DNA of 64,000 nucleotides from Bacteroidota bacterium. GTDB lineage: Bacteria > Bacteroidota > Bacteroidia > B-17B0 > Aurantibacillaceae. The notes beneath the pieces are model-generated. The model was not told the origin of the DNA and made no database searches. It worked only from the letters and a program-made list of their open reading frames with translations. Positions 1 to 8,359 of this stretch are shown here, piece by piece. The position numbers and the translations under genes were made by a program. The stretch lies in the NCBI GenBank assembly GCA_025362395.1, contig JANYGK010000005.1, forward strand, positions 1 to 64,000, given 5' to 3'. Position 1 is the stretch's first letter; every line of letters begins with the position of its first letter.

Positions 1-1
1 A

Positions 2-493
2 AGGGATTTGACAAAAAATCCTTTTCCGCATATAGATGAAGTTCTCATCAATGCGTTTTTCACACCGGCGGAAAAACTTTCAAAAGAACAATCGGAGGCA
101 ATTAAACTATCGGACGAAGCCATTACCGAATTGCAAGAAGCCGATATCATTGTAATTGATACACCGATGTATAACTTCTCGATTCCTTCTACTTTGAAAA
201 CATATCTTGATCATGTTGTAAGAAGAGGTGTTACATTCGAGGGGGTTGTTGTTGGTAATGAAACCAAAATAGAAGGTAAGTTAAAAAACAAAAAAGTGTA
301 TCTCGCCTTTTCATCATCCGGTATTTATTCGGAAGGTCAATTGCAATCTTACGATTTTTCAGTGCCTCTAATGAAAGCTGTTTTGGGTTGGATGGGAATA
401 ATTGATATTACTGCGTTTCGTGCAGAGGGCATAAGATTCGTTGGTGAAGAAGCCGCCTTTAAAAAAGGTATTGAAAGTATTTTGATTGAATAA
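2..493 (+). CDS. azoR: FMN-dependent NADH-azoreductase (AzoR family), 5' end cut by window edge
   Basis: The frame is open from the first bases of the window, so the N-terminal part of the flavodoxin-like fold lies outside it. The visible 160 or so residues carry the AzoR/NQO hallmark 'TPMYNFSIPSTLKTYLDHV', which forms the FMN-binding loop, and a later 'VYLAFSSSG' strand. The family is about 200 residues, so roughly 40 are missing. These enzymes reduce quinones and azo compounds with NAD(P)H by a two-electron route and act in the cytosol. The TTG at base 8 could be read as a start, but the preceding in-frame codons (R-D) fit the family, so the true start is upstream. Confidence 0.85.
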   Translation, partial: RDLTKNPFPHIDEVLINAFFTPAEKLSKEQSEAIKLSDEAITELQEADIIVIDTPMYNFSIPSTLKTYLDHVVRRGVTFEGVVVGNETKIEGKLKNKKVYLAFSSSGIYSEGQLQSYDFSVPLMKAVLGWMGIIDITAFRAEGIRFVGEEAAFKKGIESILIE

Positions 494-669
494 TTGGGAT
501 ATGCCAGGAATTAGCAAATAATCTTGAAGATTTTGCAATATGGCTAGCTTCGGAATAATAAATTAAATGTCTTTTATAAGATAGCCTTACAAGTCCATAC
601 GCGTGCAAAATCCCTTGTCCCCCTTCTAGGATCTCTTTCAAGTTGTGTGTTGTAGGGGGTACATAACCT

Positions 670-701
670 GAAAGCCTTGCTAAGCAAGGCTTTCTTTTTT
701 T
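670..701 (+). terminator. Rho-independent terminator
   Basis: An 11-bp perfect stem (GAAAGCCTTGC / GCAAGGCTTTC) with a 3-nt loop is followed by seven T. It lies 177 nt after the azoreductase stop. The 494-669 stretch between them shows no convincing gene. Confidence 0.8.
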
Positions 702-762
702 GACCTAAAGCAGAAATCGAATCAATTAACGTTTGTTAATCCTATAGACAAGAAAATTTTAC

Positions 763-770
763 TACATTTG
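763..770 (+). promoter_or_regulatory. Candidate Bacteroidota -7 box (TACATTTG)
   Basis: TACATTTG matches the TAnnTTTG consensus and ends 6 nt before the ATG at 776, which would give an almost leaderless transcript. The nearest TTTG (732-735) is about 27 nt upstream, longer than the usual spacing, so the -33 element is not well supported. Confidence 0.3.
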
Positions 771-775
771 GTTTA

Positions 776-1108
776 ATGAAACTATTAGCAACAATATTAC
801 TTCTGACAATATCTATATTGACTGTTGCTCCTATTTCACAGATTTATCCTACAAATGAACAATGTATAGATGACTGTTGTTCAAATGACACAGAAAGCAG
901 TAGAGAACAACAAGGGCCTGATTGTTGCCCAACGGGTATCTGTAATCCTTTTCAAGTTTGTGCTTGTTGCGTGACAATTCCAACAGAAAATATTGGTTTC
1001 CAATTTAACACTTATCTTACCGAAATTGAAAATAAACCAACAGCAGACAAAATTAATTTGTCTGACTTTACAAATGACTGTTGGCAACCTCCTGAAACTA
1101 TTGTTTAA
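776..1108 (+). CDS. Cysteine-rich exported protein, possible metal handling
   Basis: 110 residues with an N-terminal hydrophobic signal (about residues 2-20) and a cysteine-dense middle: a CxxxCC group, then 'DCCPTGICNPFQVCACC'. No enzyme motif is visible. As I recall, small Bacteroidota proteins with this 'CCP.GICNPFQ.C.CC' pattern occur near heavy-metal efflux genes; this is family recollection, not a search. The next gene, 44 nt downstream, is also exported and cysteine-rich, and both end at one terminator, so they probably form an operon. Binding of Cu, Ag or a similar soft metal in the periplasm is an inference. Confidence 0.75.
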   Translation: MKLLATILLLTISILTVAPISQIYPTNEQCIDDCCSNDTESSREQQGPDCCPTGICNPFQVCACCVTIPTENIGFQFNTYLTEIENKPTADKINLSDFTNDCWQPPETIV

Positions 1109-1152
1109 CTATCAACAATAATTAAACAGGTTTAACTTTAAATTTTATAACA

Positions 1153-1350
1153 ATGAAAACATTAATTTTTATTGGTGCGACAATATTAGTAATCGCAACA
1201 AGTGCATTTGCAATAGCAAATAGCAATAGCAATAGCAATAGCAATAGCAATAGCAAAAAATCAACTATTTGCCCAGACAGACCCGGATGTATATGCAGCA
1301 AACCAGTTGCAGAATGCCCAAACACAAATGACTGTGTATGTAAAAAGTAA
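1153..1350 (+). CDS. Small cysteine-rich exported protein with Asn-Ser repeat
   Basis: 65 residues: a signal peptide (about 1-20, ending near AFA), a linker of six Asn-Ser dipeptides (23-34) encoded by a hexanucleotide repeat, then a compact C-terminal 31 residues with six cysteines ('STICPDRPGCIC', 'AECPNTNDCVC'). The cysteine spacing suggests a disulfide-knotted or metal-binding minidomain. It shares the operon and terminator with the preceding cysteine-rich protein. I do not recognise a named family. Confidence 0.7.
   Translation: MKTLIFIGATILVIATSAFAIANSNSNSNSNSNSKKSTICPDRPGCICSKPVAECPNTNDCVCKK
1219..1254 (+). repeat. Hexanucleotide microsatellite (AATAGC)x6
   Basis: Six perfect copies of AATAGC encode (Asn-Ser)6 between the signal peptide and the cysteine-rich domain. 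An out-of-phase partial copy (GCAATAGCA) sits just upstream. The 6-bp unit keeps frame when copy number changes. Confidence 0.9.
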
Positions 1351-1368
1351 CAGTTAACTTATAACTGT

Positions 1369-1397
1369 AAGCCTCTCACATTGTGGGAGGCTTTTTT
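1369..1397 (+). terminator. Rho-independent terminator
   Basis: AAGCCTCTCACA pairs with TGTGGGAGGCTT, with one T/G mismatch, followed by a T run. It ends the two-gene cysteine-rich operon. Confidence 0.8.
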
Positions 1398-1696
1398 ATT
1401 GGATTGTGTTGCATTAGATACACAAGAAAAATGTAAACGAGGGCTTCGTTTGCAAAAACGGGCTAATTATTTTTATTTTTGTCATGTTCGTATAACTTTA
1501 GTTTCGTTTTTAAAGCACTTAATTTTTAATAGAAACTGAAATTTGGTTCTGTTTTCTGTCAGCAAGGGGTACTAAAGCGATACTGATTCTGTATCACTTT
1601 TTTTATGCTTTAAATTATATCTTTAGGTAAAAATACATCGCCACTAAATTCTAAGTCAATAATTGATTGTGTATACCTCATAAAAGTTACTAGAAG
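1398..1696. other. Intergenic stretch without a gene
   Basis: No convincing coding frame. A promoter-like pair, TTTG (1449-1452) and TATTTTTG (1474-1481) separated by 21 nt, fits the Bacteroidota -33/-7 layout but is about 215 nt ahead of the next start, so what it drives is unclear. Confidence 0.4.
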
Positions 1697-2314
1697 ATGA
1701 GAAAGAAAATATTTTATTATCTATTGTTAACCTGTTTATGCCTTTGTTCCTGCACAGAAGAAAATCAAATCGACAATGGCTATACAAGACAAGAAAAAAA
1801 AACTGGAATTTATATTGAAAACGATGGCCTAAGAGGTTCAAATTATTACGATTCCACTGGACAGCTATGTTACTATAGAAGAGTCATAGCGCGCATAATT
1901 AACGATACACTTGTGCCCCTTAAATTGCATTTATCCTTTTTAAATAAAAATGTTGATTTACTTCCTTCATCGGATAAAAAATTTAAAGTATTTATATTTC
2001 CGGAAATATCAAAATCTGAAAAGCAAGGCGGCTATACGCCCATAACATTTTTAGTAAATAATGAATCAGAAAAACCCTTAGAATTAAATAAAGTGATTCA
2101 ACCGGGAGAAACATATACTATAAATTTAGAGTTGTTTTTTAATTCCGCTTCCGGAGGCACAGGAACTACTTACGCACAAATCCTAATGAAACGATCGAAA
2201 AATAAACTATTAATAAATGGTACATTATTTAGTTCAAACCGGATAAATATATTATTAAATGTTTTTTTAGAGTCAAATTCGGCAAATGTTTCGTGTGGAT
2301 ATTTATCTTTTTAA
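1697..2314 (+). CDS. Hypothetical lipoprotein
   Basis: 205 residues beginning with a lipoprotein signal: Lys/Arg-rich N-terminus, Leu/Cys-rich core and a lipobox-like 'CLCSC-T' around residue 19. The mature part is rich in Asn, Lys and Ser with alternating hydrophobic stretches, suggesting an all-beta domain. No family recognised. It stands alone between long non-coding stretches in the AT-rich, accessory-looking left arm. Confidence 0.7.
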   Translation: MRKKIFYYLLLTCLCLCSCTEENQIDNGYTRQEKKTGIYIENDGLRGSNYYDSTGQLCYYRRVIARIINDTLVPLKLHLSFLNKNVDLLPSSDKKFKVFIFPEISKSEKQGGYTPITFLVNNESEKPLELNKVIQPGETYTINLELFFNSASGGTGTTYAQILMKRSKNKLLINGTLFSSNRINILLNVFLESNSANVSCGYLSF

Positions 2315-2333
2315 TTAGAGAAGGTTTTGTTAT

Positions 2334-2418
2334 AGTTACTAATCTTTAAACTCTATATATTTTAACTCGTCAATTTTGGCCAAACGGTTGTATATTTGGT
2401 TCGGAACTGATCCGCTTT
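2334..2418 (+). repeat. 85-bp direct repeat, left copy
   Basis: Aligned without gaps against 4660-4744, 78 of 85 positions match by eye, including the shared core 'TTGTATATTTGGTTCGGAAC'. The two copies lie in the same orientation and bracket three intact genes (DUF488, UDG-like, DUF2945) and one broken small frame. Confidence 0.85.
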
Positions 2419-2577
2419 TTTGTTTCCAAACCTCAGTAAAATTCAAGAGTTTCGGAATAAAAAAGCAATTCGCTAATTTCGTTTTGAAAACATGTGAATT
2501 TCAATTTGTATTGAAGTGAATTACTTACGGGTTAAAGTCCCGGTTCACCCAAAATTAAAATATAAACTACAAAAAAT

Positions 2578-2735
2578 ATGAGCGGAAAAAGAGATTAACC
2601 TATGAGGAATTGAGAGCTTTTCCCAGATTCGAAAATTACACTTATGAAATGGCGGAAACTATTGCGAGCCTTGAAAAATTATCAGTTTTGTTTTACAAAC
2701 TTCATCAAAAATTACTTCTGGAAAGGAAAGATTAA
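2578..2735 (+). pseudogene. Frameshifted small helical protein (about 52 codons)
   Basis: The ATG at 2578 reads only six codons before a stop. Adding one A to the run of five A at 2584-2588 restores 'MSGKKRLTYEELRAFPRF' followed by an amphipathic helix ('YEMAETIASLEKLSVLFYKL') to the TAA at 2733. The leader before the ATG is A-rich as for genuine genes here. Short proteins of the 'LTYEE(L/F)R..P.F' type in Bacteroidota often accompany mobile elements, as I recall. It may be a true frameshift or a one-base homopolymer error. The rest of 2315-2958 holds only the repeat copy and no other gene. Confidence 0.45.
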
Positions 2736-2958
2736 CAGTACTTTCAAAAAAGAAGCAAATTAGCCTAAGGTCAATCTATTAATGGTAAAATTAATAACCT
2801 ATGTGTAAGTGATGTAATTTTTTTGCAGAATTATATAAAATTTTTAATTTGTAGATTATTATTCTTACGTCTTATAAATTAAAGAGACGTAACTCAATAT
2901 AGTATACTTTCAATAAAGGAAACATTTTTTTACTAATGCTTGCAACATCGGAAGTAAA

Positions 2959-3507
2959 ATGAAAAAAGAAAATAAAATTATTTGGACGATTGGACACTCT
3001 ACCCGCTCTTTGGAAGAGTTTGTTGCCATGCTGCATTCAAGTGAAATTAAATTGATAGCAGATATCAGAAGTTACCCCGGCTCACGCAAGTTTCCTCAAT
3101 TCAATAAAGAAGCATTGGAAATTTCTTTGCCACAAAATAACATTGAATATATTCATTTAAAGAAACTTGGTGGAAGAAGAAAAGCAAATTCCGATTCAAA
3201 AAATACTTCATGGCGGAATTTAGCATTTCGCGGTTATGCAGATTATATGGAAACAAATGATTTCAAAACAGAAATAAAAAATCTTGAAAAGATAGCACTA
3301 AAACAACGTACCGCTTATATGTGCTCAGAAGCAGTTTGGTGGCGATGTCACCGTTCTATGGTTTCTGATTATTTAAAAGTTCATGGTTGGAAAGTAATGC
3401 ACATTATGGGCATTGGGAAAGCAGATGAACATCCTTACACGGCGCCTGCAAGAATTATACATGGAGAGTTAAATTATGAAATTGAAATAAAAGAAAATAA
3501 GGATTAA
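2959..3507 (+). CDS. DUF488 family protein
   Basis: 182 residues with the family's signature elements: 'TIGHSTRSLEEF' near the start, 'DIRSYPGSRKFPQFN', 'LGGRRK', and near the end 'CSEAVWWRCHRSMVSDYL', where the Cys, His and Arg are the conserved residues. The biochemical activity of DUF488 proteins is not established. First of three genes inside the direct-repeat-bounded block; 90 nt separate it from the UDG-like gene. Confidence 0.9.
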   Translation: MKKENKIIWTIGHSTRSLEEFVAMLHSSEIKLIADIRSYPGSRKFPQFNKEALEISLPQNNIEYIHLKKLGGRRKANSDSKNTSWRNLAFRGYADYMETNDFKTEIKNLEKIALKQRTAYMCSEAVWWRCHRSMVSDYLKVHGWKVMHIMGIGKADEHPYTAPARIIHGELNYEIEIKENKD

Positions 3508-3597
3508 TCTTGATATCTAATTTCACAATTATAAAATTCATTCCTGTTTTTAGTGTTAATTTTGATTGTCTTAAAATATTTTTTTAAAGTTTTTGAA

Positions 3598-4182
3598 ATG
3601 AAGTCTCTTTTAAATAAAATAAAATGGTGTGAAGTTTGTAAAGATAGCTTGCCATTAAGTCCAAGACCCATTGTACAATTAAGCGTTAATTCAAAAATTA
3701 TTATTATCGGTCAGGCTCCCGGTAGGCGCGTTCATGAAACAGGAATTCCGTGGAATGATGCAAGCGGCAAAAAACTAAGAGAATGGATGAATATAGATGA
3801 AGTGACTTTTTATAATCCACTTGTTTTTTCAATAATGCCTATGGGTTTCTGCTATCCCGGCAAAGGAATCTCTGGAGATCTTCCCCCTCGTCCCGAATGC
3901 GCTCCATTATGGCATTCCAAAATCTTAAAAAATTATAGAAGTATACCACTCCTTTTGTTAATAGGGCAATATGCCCAACGTAATTATTTAAAGAAAGAAT
4001 TCAAAAACAACCTTACAGAAACTGTAAAGAATTTTAAAGAATATCTTCCAAAATATTTCCCTTTGCCACACCCTTCTCCCCGAAATCAAAACTGGGTGAA
4101 GGTCAATCCGTGGTTTATGGAGGAAGCAATACCTGAATTACGAAAAAGAATAAGGTTAGCAATCGATACTGCAAAGCCTTAA
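3598..4182 (+). CDS. Uracil-DNA glycosylase family protein
   Basis: 194 residues from the ATG at 3598; a longer frame from 3553 would need a non-ATG start and adds a hydrophobic stretch that does not fit the family. The 'IIGQAPGRRVHETGIPWND' segment carries the UDG superfamily motif A loop (GQAPG), and 'PLPHPSPRNQNW' is motif B (HPSPRN), which inserts into the DNA duplex. Cysteines at 'WCEVC', 'GFCYPG' and 'PECAPLWH' could coordinate an Fe-S cluster as in family 4/5 enzymes; this is inference. Expected role: excision of uracil or related bases from DNA. Confidence 0.88.
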   Translation: MKSLLNKIKWCEVCKDSLPLSPRPIVQLSVNSKIIIIGQAPGRRVHETGIPWNDASGKKLREWMNIDEVTFYNPLVFSIMPMGFCYPGKGISGDLPPRPECAPLWHSKILKNYRSIPLLLLIGQYAQRNYLKKEFKNNLTETVKNFKEYLPKYFPLPHPSPRNQNWVKVNPWFMEEAIPELRKRIRLAIDTAKP

Positions 4183-4226
4183 GACAGCCCCAATTGAATC
4201 ATTAATATTAAATAATAGCGACAATT

Positions 4227-4442
4227 ATGAAGCATAAATTTAAGATCGGAGATCATGTAACCTGGAACTCAGAAGCCGGATATGTGTCGGGAACAATTAT
4301 TAAAATACATACTAATAACTTTGATTATAAGGGCTACACACATCATGCCACTAAAGAAGGCCCTCAGTATGAAATCAAGAGTGATAAAACCGATCATGTC
4401 GCAGTACATAAAGACAGAGCGCTTTCAATAATTTCGAAATAA
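4227..4442 (+). CDS. DUF2945 (Tudor-like HVA1) domain protein
   Basis: 71 residues covering the whole family: 'FKIGDHVTWNSEAGYVSGTI', 'EGPQYEIKSDKTDHVAVHK' and a final hydrophobic strand. The DUF2945/HVA1 fold is a small SH3/Tudor-like barrel of unknown function. 44 nt after the UDG-like gene and in the same direction, so probably co-transcribed. Last gene inside the repeat-bounded block. Confidence 0.88.
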   Translation: MKHKFKIGDHVTWNSEAGYVSGTIIKIHTNNFDYKGYTHHATKEGPQYEIKSDKTDHVAVHKDRALSIISK

Positions 4443-4659
4443 CCTATACTCTCAGTTAGTGAACAGGTTTCTTTAACAAAATAATATATTTAAAAAAACT
4501 GCCGCACATGCTTTTATCCTTTTTAACTCAACTGCTTTTTTAAATCCTGTTCTTATTCTCCAATAAAGCAATAAAACCTAATGATGTTCTCGTCTCGAAG
4601 GTGGTAATGTCAAGCATATTCAGTTTTGTCAGATGCAGATGTTCCGGAAAATTGCAAGC

Positions 4660-4744
4660 AGTTACTAATCTTTAAACTTTACATATTTTAACTCGTCAAT
4701 TTTGGTCAAGTGGTTGTATATTTGGTTCGGAACTGATATGCTTT
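4660..4744 (+). repeat. 85-bp direct repeat, right copy
   Basis: Same orientation as the copy at 2334-2418, offset by 2326 bp, with seven mismatches. It lies in the 473-nt gap between DUF2945 and the FAD protein; no gene is visible in the rest of that gap. Confidence 0.85.
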
Positions 4745-4885
4745 GTATACTCTGCGAAGACTACTGTAAAACTAAGCTATAAAAAGTGTGGAATTTTTAT
4801 ACTTTATTAAGGCCACTAAATTGCAGCTTGTACTTACTCATTAATAATATAACACCTGCTTAAAATAGAATGTCGTTTATAAATG

Positions 4886-4893
4886 TATATTTG
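4886..4893 (+). promoter_or_regulatory. Candidate -7 box (TATATTTG)
   Basis: TATATTTG fits TAnnTTTG and lies 22 nt before the ATG at 4916. No TTTG is found at the expected -33 distance. Confidence 0.4.
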
Positions 4894-4915
4894 TTAAAAC
4901 CAAAACATTTAATCT

Positions 4916-6442
4916 ATGAACATAGCCATTATCGGAGCCGGTGTATCCGGTTTAACAACCGCTTATTATTTAAGTAACGGTACGTTACCTGAAGGGTCAA
5001 CCATAACCATTTATGAAAAAGCACCGGCTGTAGGCGGAAATGCAAATACCTTTAACATTAACCTGCCCGACGGTAAAGGCGGTATTATACCAAGATGGGT
5101 TGATATGGGTGTAAACGATTTTAATAAGGCCACGTATAATCATTTAGTATCCCTGTGGCAAAGTATTGGCATTATGAATCCCGATAAAAGCAGCAGCTTT
5201 TGCAAACCGCTTATTAACGACGAATCATTTTCCTTGAGCGGAGGCAGCCTTTATAGATATACTGTTGAAAAGGACGGCTCTATTAATGTACCGCTCGACG
5301 GAGAAGCAAGCAAATATTTTTTGACAAAAGATCTTGCTACACTTCAAGCTGCACTTAAAGCATGGTATATAAAATGGGAAAAAGAAGGGGATGCGCCTCT
5401 TATTTCGGTAGGTGAATGGGCCGCGCAACAAGGCTTTTCCAACGAGTTTATTTACGCGAATTTGTATGCACGTATCAATGGCATGTATTATACTCAGGAA
5501 CAGGGTTCGCAGGCATTACCACCGCCTGCAAATATGCCCTTATGGATGGTTGCCCACTATTATATTTTACAGGAAGGATACGGGAACGCCATAGAGAATG
5601 AAGAGGACGTTTGGTCACGACAATATTTTGTAAACGGCAGCCAAACTTGGCTTGAAACATTTGCCGGAATACTACAGCAAACACGCGGTGTAACTATCTT
5701 ATACAATTATGAAAATTTGCATGTTGACCTTTTACCTACCGGCCAACCCGTAGTGTTTAACGGGGATCAACAACTGGGAGTATTTGACCGTGTTATTTTT
5801 GCCACTCACGCCGACGATACACTCAATATGATGGATTTTAAAACACGCGTTAAGGATCCGATGATCGATGCACTTAAACTGTTTTCTTATGATACTTGTA
5901 ATGTAGTTGTTCATCAAGACGCCTCTGTTTTGCCTCCAAAAGGCGATTGTAACAAAACATATAATATTCATATTTACAAGTATGATTCTTCTCAGCCTAC
6001 CGGGTATCCTTATACAATTACGTATATTGTAAACTATCATCAAAATGATCCGGCGGCGGGAATAAATGATCCGTTATTTTATGTAACGGTAAATCCTTTT
6101 ACACCTATTGACCCTTCGCTTACATTGTACCAAACCAACGGGCAGCCTGCCGCAACCACATTTAAACATGTTAAACTCGATGCAAATGCAATGCGGGCGC
6201 AGGTAATTATTGATACTATACAGCTTCACTCACCTGAAGCACGCAGTTTTTATTACGCCGGAAGTTTTTCGCGGGGTGCAGGCTTGCATGAGGAATGTAT
6301 AATACAGGCCATAGATATTGCGTCGAAAATAATTAATCCGTTTTATGTTACTAAACAAACCTATGTATTTAATGAGAACGGAAAAAGCGCTCCGCCTGAC
6401 TATATTTTAAAGGCTTTAAAACGCAAAGAAAAGAAGCATTAA
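4916..6442 (+). CDS. FAD-dependent amine oxidase / NAD(P)-binding flavoprotein
   Basis: 508 residues. The N-terminus is a textbook dinucleotide-binding fold, 'IAIIGAGVSGLTTAYYLSNG', followed by the acidic strand end 'IYEKAPAVGGNANTF' typical of the amine oxidase/protoporphyrinogen oxidase-like flavoproteins. The second FAD segment is 'VIFATHADDTLNMM', and the C-terminal 'YYAGSFSRGAGLHEECIIQAIDIASKI' is the FAD-capping motif (G-x-G-LHE...A). No signal peptide, so cytosolic. Substrate not predictable; relatives act on amines, carotenoids or fatty acyl chains. Monocistronic or followed by the OsmC gene 79 nt later. Confidence 0.85.
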   Translation: MNIAIIGAGVSGLTTAYYLSNGTLPEGSTITIYEKAPAVGGNANTFNINLPDGKGGIIPRWVDMGVNDFNKATYNHLVSLWQSIGIMNPDKSSSFCKPLINDESFSLSGGSLYRYTVEKDGSINVPLDGEASKYFLTKDLATLQAALKAWYIKWEKEGDAPLISVGEWAAQQGFSNEFIYANLYARINGMYYTQEQGSQALPPPANMPLWMVAHYYILQEGYGNAIENEEDVWSRQYFVNGSQTWLETFAGILQQTRGVTILYNYENLHVDLLPTGQPVVFNGDQQLGVFDRVIFATHADDTLNMMDFKTRVKDPMIDALKLFSYDTCNVVVHQDASVLPPKGDCNKTYNIHIYKYDSSQPTGYPYTITYIVNYHQNDPAAGINDPLFYVTVNPFTPIDPSLTLYQTNGQPAATTFKHVKLDANAMRAQVIIDTIQLHSPEARSFYYAGSFSRGAGLHEECIIQAIDIASKIINPFYVTKQTYVFNENGKSAPPDYILKALKRKEKKH

Positions 6443-6521
6443 AACTTTAACCCTAATTTTGAGCCTAATAATAAAATCTGTAAATTGCAATAACATAAAC
6501 CTTTAATAAAAAAATTAAAAC

Positions 6522-7088
6522 ATGGAATCAACTCAACTCCCCAATGGCGTAGATATGCACTCGGTTGGCAGCTATGTAGAAGCTGTTAAAGAAAATAACA
6601 GTAACGCAAAAATAAGTTTTGTTGCTGAGTCGAACTGGAAAGGCGGCACAAAAGCGGAAGTAAATGTAAAAGAATTTTTCGCTGACGGAAAACCTGCTTC
6701 CCGCGAAGGCCGAAGCTTTAAATTTAATGTATCAGAACCTTCTCAATTGGGAGGCGCCGATGATGCGCCGAACCCGGTGGAATTATTAGCCGCTGCTTTA
6801 TGCGGTTGCTTAACGGCAGGTATTGCTACAAACTCTGCCATGTTTGGTACCGAGCTTGAAAAACTAAATGTAAAAGTAAAAGTTGATTTTGATTTGATGG
6901 GAGTATTAGGACTTGACCGTACAGTAACTAATGGAGCACAAGGCTTACATTATACGGTTACTTTAAAAGGGAATGCTTCTAAAGAAGCGCTTCAACGTAC
7001 CAAGGAAACGCTCGATCGCAAATCGGCTATCCTTACCACGCTTAAAAACCCTTTAAACATTACTACCGAATTTATTGTAGAAGAATAA
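6522..7088 (+). CDS. OsmC family protein
   Basis: 188 residues. The central helix carries 'PNPVELLAAALCGCLTAGIA', the OsmC/Ohr peroxidatic-cysteine helix, here with two cysteines one residue apart. The second conserved cysteine of Ohr/OsmC is not seen in the C-terminal part ('RKSAILTTLKNPLNI'), so it is closer to the OsmC-like/YhfA group than to a standard Ohr peroxidase. A role in detoxifying organic peroxides is possible but uncertain. Closed by a strong terminator. Confidence 0.85.
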   Translation: MESTQLPNGVDMHSVGSYVEAVKENNSNAKISFVAESNWKGGTKAEVNVKEFFADGKPASREGRSFKFNVSEPSQLGGADDAPNPVELLAAALCGCLTAGIATNSAMFGTELEKLNVKVKVDFDLMGVLGLDRTVTNGAQGLHYTVTLKGNASKEALQRTKETLDRKSAILTTLKNPLNITTEFIVEE

Positions 7089-7103
7089 TAATAACATTTT
7101 AAC

Positions 7104-7136
7104 AAAGCCCTTAACTCAACCTTAAGGGCTTTTTTA
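7104..7136 (+). terminator. Rho-independent terminator
   Basis: Ten-bp perfect stem AAGCCCTTAA / TTAAGGGCTT with a 7-nt loop, followed by TTTTTATTTT. It separates osmC from the FIST gene. Confidence 0.85.
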
Positions 7137-7144
7137 TTTTCTCC

Positions 7145-8353
7145 ATGGAAACAAAAGCAGGAGTTGGTTACAGTGAATTATTTGACAGTTATGATGCCGG
7201 GAAAGAGTGTGCCTTGGAAGCCATAAAAAAATTTAACGGCAATTCCGTTTCTATGGCGGTTATATTTACGACCGTTCGCCACGATGCCGAACAATTTCAA
7301 AAAGGAATAAAAGAAATTATTGGGCCCGACACACCCCTGATAGGCGGCTACAGCGTAGGCATTATTACCAACACACATTTAGGTTACGACGGTTACCAAG
7401 CCGGCATTCTTTGCATTTGTTCCGATAGCATGCACTTTGATGCTATTATTGAACATAACATTTGTTTAGATGAATATGAATGCGGAAAAAAAATAGCAGC
7501 GCAGTTAAATAGTAAACCCTACATTGGAAATCCTTTTTTGTTTTTGTGTTATGATGCCGTTGACAGAAGTTCGGGCAGGCTTAAGATGAATATGGCCACA
7601 CCCCTTTGTAAAGCGCTGAACGAAGAAATAGATTGTAACGTATTCCCGATATTTGGCGCGGGCCTTACGGGCGATATGATGTTTCGCCCTACAAAACAGT
7701 GGTTTAATAACGCTATTTTTCAAAACTCAGCCATCGGTTTAGTGTTTTCGGGAAGCGCTAAAATAGACAGTGTTATCATGCACGGTTGCGAACCTGCCAG
7801 CGATTACCACACGGTTACAAAAACAAAAGGTACTCTTATTCTTGAAATTGATAATATACCTGCTTTAGATTTTATACAAAACCTTGTGGGCGATTCGCTA
7901 AGCTTCGAAGACTATGGCTTCTTCCTCACTATTTCTATGAACAGGGGTGAGAAATATTCTAAATTCAACCCTAAAGATTTTTCTAACAGGATGTGCGTAA
8001 ATGTAAATAAGGAAAGTAAGGCCATTATTATGGTGGAACCCGATATTACAGAAGGCACCGAAATTATATTTATGCGACGAAGTGTGGATTTTGATTACAT
8101 GAAAAAAGCCACTACCGAATTGATCCAAAAAATAAAAGACGAAGGCAAAACTCCCCGCTTTGCTTTTTACATTGACTGTGCGGGGCGCGCGGCACATTAC
8201 TACGGCAGCGATATTGAAGACGCTTCTATATTACAAAAAAATTTAAACAACATTCCGCTGTTCGGCTTTTACTCAGGCGTTGAAATTGCACGGCTTAACG
8301 GTAAAGCTGAACCGCTCGACTGGACAGGAGTATTACACATCATTTCTGAATAA
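7145..8353 (+). CDS. FIST-domain sensory protein
   Basis: 402 residues with FIST_N (about 30-230, including 'TPLIGGYSVGII' and 'FGAGLTGDMMF') and FIST_C (about 235-390, including 'IDCAGRAAHYYGSD' and 'PLFGFYSGVEIARLNG'). FIST is proposed to be a small-ligand, possibly amino-acid, sensing module. No transmembrane segment, so cytosolic. Only 6 nt separate it from the SpoIIE-type phosphatase, so the pair almost certainly works together, with FIST as input and the phosphatase as output. The start at 7145 follows the preceding terminator closely. Confidence 0.92.
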   Translation: METKAGVGYSELFDSYDAGKECALEAIKKFNGNSVSMAVIFTTVRHDAEQFQKGIKEIIGPDTPLIGGYSVGIITNTHLGYDGYQAGILCICSDSMHFDAIIEHNICLDEYECGKKIAAQLNSKPYIGNPFLFLCYDAVDRSSGRLKMNMATPLCKALNEEIDCNVFPIFGAGLTGDMMFRPTKQWFNNAIFQNSAIGLVFSGSAKIDSVIMHGCEPASDYHTVTKTKGTLILEIDNIPALDFIQNLVGDSLSFEDYGFFLTISMNRGEKYSKFNPKDFSNRMCVNVNKESKAIIMVEPDITEGTEIIFMRRSVDFDYMKKATTELIQKIKDEGKTPRFAFYIDCAGRAAHYYGSDIEDASILQKNLNNIPLFGFYSGVEIARLNGKAEPLDWTGVLHIISE

Positions 8354-8359
8354 TATACC

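Noticed and set aside
1219-1254. Short tandem repeat as a CRISPR-like array
   Set aside because: The unit is six bases with no spacers; it is a coding microsatellite.
1122-1325. Poly-leucine reading frame on the minus strand
   Set aside because: It is the antisense of the (AATAGC)n repeat of the exported cysteine-rich gene and has no independent support.
2334-4744. Integron attC sites around the three-gene block
   Set aside because: The repeats lack clear paired GTTRRRY/RYYYAAC core sites and fold, and no integrase is present.
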